A stretch of DNA of 6,475 bases from an uncultured Coriobacteriaceae bacterium. GTDB taxonomy: Bacteria > Actinomycetota > Coriobacteriia > Coriobacteriales > UMGS124. The first letter of the stretch is position 1. Each line of letters starts with the position of its first letter. Made by a program: the position numbers and the translations under genes. The notes beneath the pieces are model-generated. The model was not told where the DNA came from. It searched no databases and saw nothing but the letters and a program-made list of their open reading frames with translations. Shown here one piece after another: positions 1 through 6,151 of the stretch. The stretch lies in assembly GCA_900555105.1 (NCBI GenBank), contig USJP01000098.1:1-6475 (forward strand), read 5' to 3'.

Positions 1-1
1 G

Positions 2-142
2 GACGACGATCAGCTCCAGGAGTACGTTGACGCTGTCATCGACGGCCAGACCGTCAGGGTTGACTCTGTCGCCGGCGCTACGCTGACCGTCAACAAGCTG
101 AACCAGGGCATGCAGGACCTCTTCGCTGACACCGTGAAGTAA
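2..142 (+). CDS. FMN-binding-domain protein, C-terminal end (partial)
   Basis: The window opens inside this gene. The last 46 codons are readable in frame from base 2 to a TAA at 140-142. The motif DSVAGAT (residues 21-27 of the fragment; the Thr codon is at 80-82) matches the D-x-x-(S/A)-G-A-T flavinylation signature of the FMN-binding domain (Pfam FMN_bind). In that family the Thr carries FMN through a phosphoester bond installed by the flavin transferase ApbE. The preceding VIDGQTVRVDSV strand and the following helix NKLNQGMQDL fit the end of that fold. Such domains occur in extracytoplasmic electron carriers and in multidomain fumarate-reductase-like flavoproteins, and Eggerthellales encode many of both. 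The N-terminal part, any export signal and any FAD domain lie outside the window, so the full enzyme cannot be named. The next gene on the same strand begins 153 bases later, across a terminator. Confidence 0.8.
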   Translation, partial: DDDQLQEYVDAVIDGQTVRVDSVAGATLTVNKLNQGMQDLFADTVK

Positions 143-159
143 GAAAGTTTGTAGCGGAA

Positions 160-184
160 CCTGATGCGCGACTTGCGCATCAGG
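160..184 (+). other. Perfect 10-bp hairpin without a T-tract
   Basis: Arms CCTGATGCGC (160-169) and GCGCATCAGG (175-184) are exact reverse complements around a 5-base loop. The following bases are ACCCGCGCTAG, with no T-run, so this is not a standard intrinsic terminator. It could protect the 3' end of the upstream mRNA, be part of a structured leader, or be an operator. Two weaker hairpins follow, at 204-223 (GCGGA/TCCGC) and 225-239 (TAGG/CCTA). The octamer AGCGGAAC occurs at 153-160 and again at 203-210. Confidence 0.6.
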
Positions 185-247
185 ACCCGCGCTAGAGTGG
201 GAAGCGGAACTGTATAGATCCGCATAGGTACGACGCCTAAATCAACT

Positions 248-282
248 GGCCGGGTGTTTCACTCGAAATGCCCGGCCTTTTT
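248..282 (+). terminator. Strong intrinsic terminator just upstream of the VOC gene
   Basis: GGCCGGG (248-254) pairs with CCCGGCC (271-277). The stem continues inward through TGTTTC (255-260) and GAAATG (265-270), the two outermost of these being G-T pairs. This gives a 13-bp stem with a 4-base loop, followed by five T's (278-282). It can end transcripts of the FMN-binding gene. Its T-tract ends only two bases before the ribosome binding site of the next gene, so a transcript of that gene started upstream has to pass through it. Confidence 0.85.
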
Positions 283-284
283 CT

Positions 285-290
285 AGGGAG
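285..290 (+). promoter_or_regulatory. Ribosome binding site of the VOC gene
   Basis: AGGGAG lies five bases before the ATG at 296 and fixes that start. It is unusual because it directly follows the T-tract of the terminator, leaving no room for a separate promoter between terminator and gene. Confidence 0.75.
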
Positions 291-295
291 CCATC

Positions 296-1336
296 ATGGC
301 TGAGCATATTTCTCGTCGTTCGTTCGTTACCGGTGCCGCCGTGGCCGCCACTGCAGCTGCTGCCGCTAGCATCACCACCACGCCTGCTCGCGCCGAGCAG
401 GCCGCTGAAGAGCCCAAGCCCGATTCCGGTGTCATGCGTATTTGCATCTCCTGCAACGACCTGGACAAGAGCATCAACTTCTTCACCGGCATGTTCGAGT
501 ACACGCTGGTGGGCACCGGTATCCTCCTGCCTGAGGAAGTCAAGGCCCTGTACGGCCTCGAGGGCGGCGCGCGTTATGCAATGGTCAAGAACGAGTACCA
601 GTCCACGGTGATTCAGTTCATCGAGTTTGACGCCCGCACGGGTGCTTGCATCCGTACCGCCGATCGCAACGGCTACGACCCCGGTTACTTCGACGTTGCC
701 ATGCGTTGCGACAACAACAAGGCTGTCCACAAGCACCTCACCAAGCTGGGCTATTCCTACTACTGCGAGCCCTACGAGTACTCCACCGACTGGAGTGACT
801 CCACGGTCTCCGAGGCAGTGCTCTGCGGCGTGGACGGTATCCCCACGACCATGATTGAGTCTGTTTCCGAGCCTCGCCCCGAGTTTGACGGCCTGTTCAA
901 GAACATGACCGACATCGCCCTCGTTGTCAGCGACATGGACGTCGCCGACAAGTTCTGGACCGAGGTCATCGGCATGCCCAAGGTCTACGATGAGGAGCTG
1001 ACCGACGGTCTGGTTGACCCGATTCTGGGCCTGCCTGAGGGTACGCACTCTCGTATGGTGTACTACTCCGGCTCCAACACCCCCGTTGTTGAGGCCCTGA
1101 GCTTCTCCATCGAGGGCAACCCGATGTCCGAAGTCGCCAAGCCTGAGAACGCCGGCATCTTCGCCATGTCCTACATCGTCGATGACGTTGAGGCAGTTGC
1201 CAAGAAGGCTGCCGACGCCGGCTTCAACGTGCACGGCGACCCGGTCGAGACTGTCATCGCTGTCTTCGGTCATGTACGTTCTGTGATGATCGACGGCCCC
1301 GACGGCATGCTCGCCGAGGTTTTCCAGAAGCTCTAA
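296..1336 (+). CDS. Tat-exported two-domain VOC (glyoxalase-like) protein
   Basis: The product is 346 residues. The N-terminus has a twin-arginine signal: SRRSFVTG at residues 6-13, an Ala-rich hydrophobic stretch, and a likely cleavage site ARA|EQ after residue 33. It is therefore probably folded with its cofactor in the cytoplasm and then exported. Two vicinal-oxygen-chelate units follow, at about 46-190 (RICISCNDLDKSINFF opening) and 203-346 (DIALVVSDMDVADKFW opening; DGPDGMLAEVFQ closing). VOC proteins include glyoxalase I, extradiol dioxygenases, epimerases and resistance proteins, and usually bind a divalent metal. The Glu at the usual ligand strands is kept (E110, E188, E266, E341). 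The usual His positions appear to be R48, D133, D206 and A290, judged by eye. The chemistry is therefore uncertain. The start is set by AGGGAG at 285-290. The gene follows an FMN-binding-domain gene on the same strand and is closed by a strong terminator, so it is monocistronic or expressed by readthrough. The exact reaction and substrate are unknown. Confidence 0.87.
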   Translation: MAEHISRRSFVTGAAVAATAAAAASITTTPARAEQAAEEPKPDSGVMRICISCNDLDKSINFFTGMFEYTLVGTGILLPEEVKALYGLEGGARYAMVKNEYQSTVIQFIEFDARTGACIRTADRNGYDPGYFDVAMRCDNNKAVHKHLTKLGYSYYCEPYEYSTDWSDSTVSEAVLCGVDGIPTTMIESVSEPRPEFDGLFKNMTDIALVVSDMDVADKFWTEVIGMPKVYDEELTDGLVDPILGLPEGTHSRMVYYSGSNTPVVEALSFSIEGNPMSEVAKPENAGIFAMSYIVDDVEAVAKKAADAGFNVHGDPVETVIAVFGHVRSVMIDGPDGMLAEVFQKL

Positions 1337-1397
1337 GTTCTATTTTCGCTTCATTTGAGTTTTTGAGTGGACTCGCGTGTGAGTCTACCCTCCCAAG

Positions 1398-1443
1398 AAC
1401 CTCCCCCGCTGATGGGCAATGCTCCGGCGGGGGAGGTTTTTTT
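1398..1443 (+). terminator. Intrinsic terminator after the VOC gene
   Basis: AACCTCCCCCGC (1398-1409) and GCGGGGGAGGTT (1427-1438) form a perfect 12-bp stem with a 17-base loop, followed by a run of seven T's (1437-1443, overlapping the arm). It separates the VOC gene from the downstream regulator gene. A smaller hairpin (GACTC/GAGTC, 1370-1385) precedes it. Confidence 0.93.
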
Positions 1444-1573
1444 GATGGGGGTATTCCCTGCAAAGAGTAGGGGTTAGGGGTGCGTTGTTTGCGTGCTTTG
1501 AGTGTTGGGGGAGGCATCGCCAAATCGGGCTAAATTGCTTCGGATGGCGGCTACAACGCAGGATTGACTGGGG

Positions 1574-1579
1574 TATACT
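1574..1579 (+). promoter_or_regulatory. Candidate -10 box for the first LuxR gene
   Basis: TATACT matches the -10 consensus in five of six bases and would start transcription near 1586, giving a leader of about 150 bases. The expected -35 region (1550-1556, GCTACAA) does not match the consensus. The TTGACT at 1564-1569 is too close to serve. This could be an activator-dependent promoter, or a chance match. Confidence 0.4.
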
Positions 1580-1584
1580 TACAA

Positions 1585-1627
1585 ACTGTCGGCAGAGCCG
1601 CGCTGCGGCCACTGGGGACTGTCGGCA
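1585..1627 (+). repeat. Direct repeat ACTGTCGGCA, two copies 33 bp apart
   Basis: ACTGTCGGCA occurs at 1585-1594 and exactly again at 1618-1627, about three helical turns apart. ACTGGGG also occurs twice nearby (1567-1573 and 1611-1617). The first copy covers the transcription start predicted from TATACT. The position suits operator half-sites, possibly for autoregulation, but no binding protein is shown. Confidence 0.45.
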
Positions 1628-1736
1628 TGCGAGGAGGTGCCAGGGCAAGGTCGTTTCCGACCGGGCTGCGGCGCCCTTGATAGTTCATGCCAGGTTTTCG
1701 GCGCATGTCTTTGTTGCCGTCGTCGTTGGGGGTCGT

Positions 1737-3371
1737 ATGGTTGCCAAGACCGTAGCACGTGGCGAACGTCGTGTTGATGTTTACTGCCTTGCCTTGCTTT
1801 TGGGCTACGGCTTCTTTCGTGTGCTGTTGAATGCCACATATTCGTCTGCCATGTCTACCATGCGTGACATGACAAGTGTGAATGCCGTTAACTTTGAATT
1901 CTCATTTGCATCCTCATTTTCAATCCTGCTGACTTCGGCGGTATTGGTGGCCTGGAGCTGCATGAAGCCTAGCTCCCGCTTGCATCTGGCGGGTGTTGTT
2001 TCTGCTGTGGTGCTTCTTGGCATGGACATCCTTTCGAGTGCCGGTGTTTTCGACGGTGCGCTCAACGAGGTAGGAATGATTGTGCTTGCCTCGGCATGGG
2101 GTCTGACCTCCATTGTGGTTAATGCCGCTTGGCTCGTGCCGTTTGTGGGAATGGGCCCACGTCGATGCCTTACCACGCTTATAGCCAGCATGCTTGTAAG
2201 CTCGCTCGTCTCCCTGGGCTTGTCTGTGCTGCCTGAGGTGACTCAAGATGTCTTGCTGGCTTGTTTGGGCATTGCGAGCATTGTCTTGTTCTGCTTCATC
2301 TGCCGCATGAAGGACCCTGTAACGGCGCCCATGGTGTGCCTCGAAGGGATGGAGCCTGCACGCCCGGGTCGCGAGTCGTTGCAGCGCACGACCGATTTGC
2401 TCGCGGAACTTTGGGGTCCTATCGTTATTTTTGCTTCGCTTACGATGCTTTCGGGTTTCGTCGCGTCGTTTGTGGAGTCGGGTCAAAATGGTGGCCTGGA
2501 AGGTTCGAGCGGGCAAAGTCTGTTCGCCACGTTGGAGGCAGTTGGCATCTCGCCCACCAAGCTGGCATCTCTTTGCGCCATAGTCTTCCTTGCGGTGCTC
2601 GCGTTCGTAGCAAACAGGACGTTTGACCTCACCAAGACGTTCCGTTTTGCATTCCCCTTTATTGCCCTGTTGCTGGTCGCCCTGCCGTTCACCGATGCAA
2701 ATTTCGATGCGTTCTTCCAGGCATCCCTTGCGTTTCTGAGCACGATCGTCAACGTCTCAATCATGTTCTTGATGATTGAGACCGCGCGCGTGCGCCAGGC
2801 GCCTCCGGTTGCGGTTGTGGCAAGCTCGATGTTTATCGCCCGCGCGGCACTTTTGGTGAGTCTTATCGCCGGTATGGTGCTGGACGCCCAGGAAGACCTT
2901 GACGGCACGGTGCGCGCAATGGTGCTTGTCGTTGCCGGTATTTACTTGCTGTCGATGACGCTCGTCGTGCTCACGCGCAAGCAAGGGAAGCGTGCCGCCG
3001 GAGTGTCGGTCTCCCTGACGTCTAAGGACGTTGCGTTTAATCGACCCCAGACTGTGGCGGTTGCGACTGGTGAGGCGGGGGAAGGCACTGCCGAGACGCG
3101 CACTGTGCCGCAGCCGGTGGACCAGGTCTCTCAGGCCTCGTCTGCTCCCACCCCCCTTGAGGCGCGCGCGGCTGATTTGGCGGCCAAACATCACCTGACG
3201 CCGCGCGAGCACGAGGTTGTTTTGCTACTTGCCCAGGGTCGCAGCGCCCCCTTCATCGGCAACGAGCTTGGACTTGCCACAAACACCGTGCGCGGCTACG
3301 TGCAGGAGGCATATGCCAAGCTCGACGTGCACTCCAAACAGGAACTTATCGACCTCTTGACGAACGAGTAG
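1737..3371 (+). CDS. Membrane-bound LuxR-family regulator (12-TM type)
   Basis: From the ATG at 1737 the product is 544 residues. About twelve hydrophobic segments fill residues 13-412 (roughly 13-31, 57-74, 83-103, 112-136, 145-164, 171-190, 227-247, 277-293, 303-317, 325-347, 357-381, 394-412), with a hydrophilic gap at 191-226 splitting them into two halves of six. An Ala/Thr/Gln-rich linker (about 415-480) leads to a LuxR-type helix-turn-helix at 487-544 (LTPREHEVVLLLAQG, then the recognition-helix region TNTVRGYVQEAYAKLDVHS). There is no receiver domain. Proteins of this form are abundant in Eggerthellales and are known there as regulators of small-molecule-inducible genes; sensing is presumed to occur through the membrane part. 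The frame is open back to 1485, but I chose 1737 because GGGGG (1728-1732) lies just upstream and hydrophobic membrane sequence begins at once. The permease gene starts 4 bases after its TAG, so the two are probably co-transcribed. The ligand is unknown. Confidence 0.88.
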   Translation: MVAKTVARGERRVDVYCLALLLGYGFFRVLLNATYSSAMSTMRDMTSVNAVNFEFSFASSFSILLTSAVLVAWSCMKPSSRLHLAGVVSAVVLLGMDILSSAGVFDGALNEVGMIVLASAWGLTSIVVNAAWLVPFVGMGPRRCLTTLIASMLVSSLVSLGLSVLPEVTQDVLLACLGIASIVLFCFICRMKDPVTAPMVCLEGMEPARPGRESLQRTTDLLAELWGPIVIFASLTMLSGFVASFVESGQNGGLEGSSGQSLFATLEAVGISPTKLASLCAIVFLAVLAFVANRTFDLTKTFRFAFPFIALLLVALPFTDANFDAFFQASLAFLSTIVNVSIMFLMIETARVRQAPPVAVVASSMFIARAALLVSLIAGMVLDAQEDLDGTVRAMVLVVAGIYLLSMTLVVLTRKQGKRAAGVSVSLTSKDVAFNRPQTVAVATGEAGEGTAETRTVPQPVDQVSQASSAPTPLEARAADLAAKHHLTPREHEVVLLLAQGRSAPFIGNELGLATNTVRGYVQEAYAKLDVHSKQELIDLLTNE

Positions 3372-3375
3372 TTCA

Positions 3376-4515
3376 GTGGTGCATCTCACCTCGTTTTTGC
3401 GTCGCCACACCATGCCGTTCGTCGCGGTTGTGGCGGCGCTTTTGACGTGCGCGTTTGTGCCACCTGATGCCGGATATGCGGGGTATGTCGATTGGGGCAC
3501 CCTTGCCAAGCTCGCGAGCATGCTGCTTGCGGTGGGAGGACTCAACACCTCGGGGATTATCCAAGTACTGGCAGCGCACGTTGTGGCGGCATGCTCGGGC
3601 ATGCGCCTCCTTGTGTTTGCATTGGTGGGTATGACCGCTCTTGCCTCGATGTTCGTGACAAACGACATGGCCCTGCTTGCGCTTTTGCCTCTTGCGGCGG
3701 CCTGTTTGGCGACGTGCGGCAGGCTTGACCTTGTGGCACCTGTGTTTGCGCTCCAAGGCCTGGCGGCAAACCTCTGTGGCATGCTGCTGCCGTTTGGCAA
3801 TCCTCAGAACATTTATCTCGCCGGATTTTTTGACATTGGGTTTGCCGACTTCGTACGTACGATGTTGCCACCCTTTGCTCTGGCCACGGTGCTCGTTGGG
3901 CTTGCGTGTCCCTTTGTGGGCAGGGGAAGCGTACAAGTGGAAGTTCCGGCACCTGTTGCAAATGGGCGTCAAGCGACGCTTTCGGCCGGTGCGCTTGCAT
4001 GCTGCGTGGCTGCGGTTGTCGGCGTGCTGCCGAGCTGGGCTTGTCTGGCGTGCACGGTCGCTCTCACCTTGGCGGGAGACGCTCGTTTGCCGTTGCATAT
4101 CGACTGGGGCCTGATAGTCACCTTTGCGGCCTTCTTTGTGTTCTCGGGCAACCTTGCCCGCGTGCCTGAGGTGAGGGATGCGTTTACGGCATGGCTTGGA
4201 GCCGGCGCATTCGTTCCGGCAGCGCTGCTTTCCCAGCTCATCAGCAACGTTCCTGCCGCCATTGTGCTTTCGGGCTTCACGGGTGATTGGGCGGGTCTTC
4301 TTGCCGGCGTCAATGTAGGCGGGGCGGGCACGCCCATCGCGTCATTGGCCACGCTTATCGTCATTGCCCAGTATGGCGTGGTGACGCGAGGGTTCCGGGC
4401 GACACAAGGACAATCGGGCCCCCTGCCTACCAGGAAGTTCATGGGGATGCTTGTGGGGGCAAACGCTGGCTTTCTTGGCATTCTGCTGGCTGCGGGAATA
4501 ATTCTCGGCTGGTAG
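3376..4515 (+). CDS. ArsB/NhaD/SLC13-type permease (ion transporter superfamily)
   Basis: The product is 379 residues and almost wholly hydrophobic, with about ten membrane segments. Paired motifs of the ion transporter superfamily (ArsB, NhaD, CitMHS, SLC13) are clear: FVTNDMALLALLPL at 93-106 and GNPQNIYL at 141-148 in the first half, then SNVPAAIVLSGF at 290-301 and GVNVGGAGTPIASLATLI at 311-328 in the second. These correspond to the two inverted repeats that hold the re-entrant hairpins and substrate/cation site. Substrates in the superfamily include arsenite, dicarboxylates, citrate, sulfate and Na+/H+. None can be assigned here, and no arsR, arsC or arsA lies nearby. The start is GTG at 3376, four bases after the TAG of the LuxR gene. 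Its ribosome binding site is poor, which suggests translational coupling. An ATG at 3412 is an alternative start with no better site. The tight linkage suggests that it moves the compound sensed by, or controlled by, the regulator. Confidence 0.85.
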   Translation: MVHLTSFLRRHTMPFVAVVAALLTCAFVPPDAGYAGYVDWGTLAKLASMLLAVGGLNTSGIIQVLAAHVVAACSGMRLLVFALVGMTALASMFVTNDMALLALLPLAAACLATCGRLDLVAPVFALQGLAANLCGMLLPFGNPQNIYLAGFFDIGFADFVRTMLPPFALATVLVGLACPFVGRGSVQVEVPAPVANGRQATLSAGALACCVAAVVGVLPSWACLACTVALTLAGDARLPLHIDWGLIVTFAAFFVFSGNLARVPEVRDAFTAWLGAGAFVPAALLSQLISNVPAAIVLSGFTGDWAGLLAGVNVGGAGTPIASLATLIVIAQYGVVTRGFRATQGQSGPLPTRKFMGMLVGANAGFLGILLAAGIILGW

Positions 4516-4594
4516 GCTCTCTAAGCGGGCCTGCCCTGCGGGCTGTTTGCCTCTCGGTGCCCCAGGTGTTCTGGGCGAGGTACAGGCGTGCGAG

Positions 4595-4613
4595 GCGTGG
4601 GCTGCGCCCATGC
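4595..4613. other. 8-bp hairpin in the convergent intergenic region
   Basis: GCGTGGGC (4595-4602) pairs with GCCCATGC (4606-4613), with one G-T pair and a 3-base loop. A second small stem, CCCAG/CTGGG, lies at 4561-4575. Neither has a T-tract. They lie between the stop codons of the permease and the second regulator, where no gene is seen (4516-4699). Confidence 0.4.
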
Positions 4614-4631
4614 GAACATGGCGGTAAACAC

Positions 4632-4665
4632 ACAGAGCCGGTAGGCGAGGTGCGTGCGGCTCTGT
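4632..4665. terminator. Candidate two-way terminator between convergent genes
   Basis: ACAGAGCCG (4632-4640) and CGGCTCTGT (4657-4665) form a perfect 9-bp stem with a 16-base loop. The tails are only moderately T-rich (ATTTG on the plus strand, GTGTTTA on the minus strand). It sits between the permease stop (4515) and the stop of the minus-strand regulator (4700-4702), so it could end both transcripts, though its tails are weak. Confidence 0.55.
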
Positions 4666-4699
4666 ATTTGCAGTCTTAGCACGGACACGGGCAGGCGAC

Positions 4700-6118
4700 T
4701 TACAGATCGTCTTCCATGTCCATCTGCCCGCTAGCGATGCGGTTCTCCACCAGCTCGAGCATCTCGTCTTTGCTGTGCACGTCGAGCTTTTGGTAGATAT
4801 GAGCGATGTGGGCCTTGGTGGTGCCGGGGTTGATGCCGGCTGTCTCGGCGATAAAGGCGCTCGTATGGCCCTGGGCGAGCATGGCGAAGACTTCGTGCTC
4901 GCGGGGTGACAATCCGAACTCGGTGGCGATGGAGGCGAAGACGCGCCCCTCGAACTCGCCGGCTGCCTGAGCCACGCGGCCCTTGAAGTTGTCCTCCTGG
5001 CGCACGCTCAGAAGGCGGGCCAGCGAGAAGCTCGCCATGATGGCCAGTCCGCAGAACGCTATGGGCAGTAGGATTTCAACGAGACCGACCGACAGCGTGG
5101 GCATCTCGGTGACAATCTCGATGATGCGGCAGGTGAAGGTGCCCGTCAGAATGGTGACCGCGATAGCCAGCTTGTCGATAAACGTGATGTCGAGCTCGGA
5201 GAAACCGTACTGCTCCTTAAGCTCGGAAAGCTGCACCGAAGAAAGCGTTTGCCATGAGAGCCAGATGGCGCAGAACAGCGACGGGAACATGCCGGTGAGG
5301 CCGCCGTTTAGGAAGGGGAGGCTCAAAATCCAGCATGCAACAAGAATGAGCGCCGGCAAAAGCGTGCAAGGTGGATCGTCGCTGCGCAGCACGGCAACGG
5401 CTGTCGCGGCGACAACGACGAGCGAGAACGCAAGCAATACGACATCAGGGCCGCCCGTGGCGAGCGCGGCGGTGGCGGTGGGGAAGAAGCCGAGCGAGAA
5501 TCCATAGGCAAAGCGCTGCGCGCAGAGCGCCGCAAAGCTCTTAGCGGAGCGATTCTTTGCCTTGCGACGATGCGTCTGAAGGCCGATGCCGCCCCACAGC
5601 ATGACCGCCGAGCCGCCCGCCGAGCTCAGGCACATCATCCAAGCCATGGGGATGAAAGGCGAAAGGGCTTTTCCGATAAGAATCAGTGCGGCGGCGATAA
5701 GGACGGCGACCGCGACGTTGCGGCCCGCGAGATGCTTCTCGAGCGAGGCGAACGCCAGGCCCCATAAGATCATAGATGCGCCCAATGTGAAAAGGTCAAG
5801 CGCCTCAACCAAGAGCGCGGCCCAAAACGGCAGTGAGACGTGCGTTACTTCAACAACGAACACGATCGCCGCGGCGAAAATCATGACAGCAGATATGGGT
5901 GCGCGTGGCTTTCGGACGCCCCAGCGCTTGCAAATAAGAAAGGTGACGAAGACCCAAAGCGTCATGAAGACGTCTTCGACAATGGGGGAGTTGGCCCCGA
6001 CTGGCGTGGAGTAGATGGGATCGGGGTTCATGATGCGGTAGGCATACGACGCCCAATATAAGCCGGCTCCAAGGGCAAGCCAGGGGTTGGTATCTTTGGC
6101 CCAAATCTTTGATGACAC
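4700..6118 (-). CDS. Membrane-bound LuxR-family regulator (second, minus strand)
   Basis: The product is 472 residues. About twelve hydrophobic segments span residues 12-367, among them 12-30, 47-64, 74-92, 98-122, 134-150, 157-178, 226-244, 252-270, 313-330 and 345-367. A basic loop (about 181-193, QTHRRKAKNR) separates the halves. After a short linker comes a LuxR helix-turn-helix at 403-459 (LSPREHEVFAMLAQG; TTKAHIAHIYQKLDVHSK) and an acidic tail, DMEDDL. It shares the SPREHEV...YxKLDVHSK frame with the other regulator in the window. However, the recognition helix differs (TTKAHIAHI against TVRGYVQEA), so the two probably bind different operators. No receiver domain is present. Translation starts at GTG 6118, with GGAGG five bases upstream. 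The gene converges on the permease and diverges from a gene starting at 6451, which is its likeliest target. The ligand is unknown. Confidence 0.88.
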   Translation of the reverse strand: MSSKIWAKDTNPWLALGAGLYWASYAYRIMNPDPIYSTPVGANSPIVEDVFMTLWVFVTFLICKRWGVRKPRAPISAVMIFAAAIVFVVEVTHVSLPFWAALLVEALDLFTLGASMILWGLAFASLEKHLAGRNVAVAVLIAAALILIGKALSPFIPMAWMMCLSSAGGSAVMLWGGIGLQTHRRKAKNRSAKSFAALCAQRFAYGFSLGFFPTATAALATGGPDVVLLAFSLVVVAATAVAVLRSDDPPCTLLPALILVACWILSLPFLNGGLTGMFPSLFCAIWLSWQTLSSVQLSELKEQYGFSELDITFIDKLAIAVTILTGTFTCRIIEIVTEMPTLSVGLVEILLPIAFCGLAIMASFSLARLLSVRQEDNFKGRVAQAAGEFEGRVFASIATEFGLSPREHEVFAMLAQGHTSAFIAETAGINPGTTKAHIAHIYQKLDVHSKDEMLELVENRIASGQMDMEDDL

Positions 6119-6123
6119 AAACG

Positions 6124-6129
6124 CCTCCC
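6124..6129 (-). promoter_or_regulatory. Ribosome binding site of the second LuxR gene
   Basis: On the minus strand GGGAGG (plus strand CCTCCC) lies five bases before the GTG at 6118-6116. It supports this non-ATG start over the ATG further upstream (6131-6129), which is out of range of this site. Confidence 0.75.
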
Positions 6130-6151
6130 ATGATTAGCCAAGTTTTTTCAA

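Larger units (their letters stand above)
1444..1736 (+). other. Gene-free leader/promoter region of the first LuxR gene
   Basis: No convincing gene lies here. The reading frame of the downstream regulator stays open back to 1485, but the extra 84 residues are Cys- and Arg-rich, unlike the membrane protein that follows, and cover the likely promoter. The stretch holds several G-runs (1447-1451, 1470-1473, 1477-1480, 1507-1511), a -10-like TATACT, direct repeats, a GCCGC/GCGGC hairpin (1597-1609) and a GGTCG/CGACC hairpin (1649-1662). A purine-rich GAGGAGGT (1631-1638) resembles a ribosome binding site but has no suitable start codon at the normal distance. A 17-codon frame, ATG 1627 to TGA 1680, exists without a ribosome binding site. 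Confidence 0.6.

Noticed and set aside
160..184. Perfect hairpin as the terminator of the FMN-binding gene
   Set aside because: No T-run follows the stem. The real terminator signature is at 248-282.
242..1273. Long open frame of 343 codons on the minus strand
   Set aside because: It lies wholly antisense to the VOC gene, whose Tat signal, ribosome binding site and domain match are clear. The antisense product is Val/Gly/His-rich with no recognisable domain, typical of a shadow frame in GC-rich coding DNA.
1563..1579. TTGACT plus TATACT as a complete promoter
   Set aside because: Only four bases separate the two elements, while about 17 are needed. Only the -10 was kept as a weak candidate.
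1627..1680. Short leader peptide of 17 codons upstream of the regulator
   Set aside because: No ribosome binding site precedes the ATG, and the composition (Arg/Gly-rich) looks like chance.
1485..1736. N-terminal extension of the first LuxR regulator to a start at 1485
   Set aside because: The added 84 residues are Cys/Arg-rich and unlike a membrane sensor, the candidate promoter and repeats lie inside, and a better-placed start with a G-rich site is at 1737.
3225..4098. Minus-strand frames opposite the regulator end and permease
   Set aside because: They overlap each other and the well-supported permease motifs, and are rich in Arg/His/Gln/Ala without any domain.
3376..4515. Calling the permease an arsenite exporter (arsB)
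   Set aside because: The fold motifs are shared by the whole ion transporter superfamily, and no arsenic resistance gene is adjacent, so a substrate is not supported.
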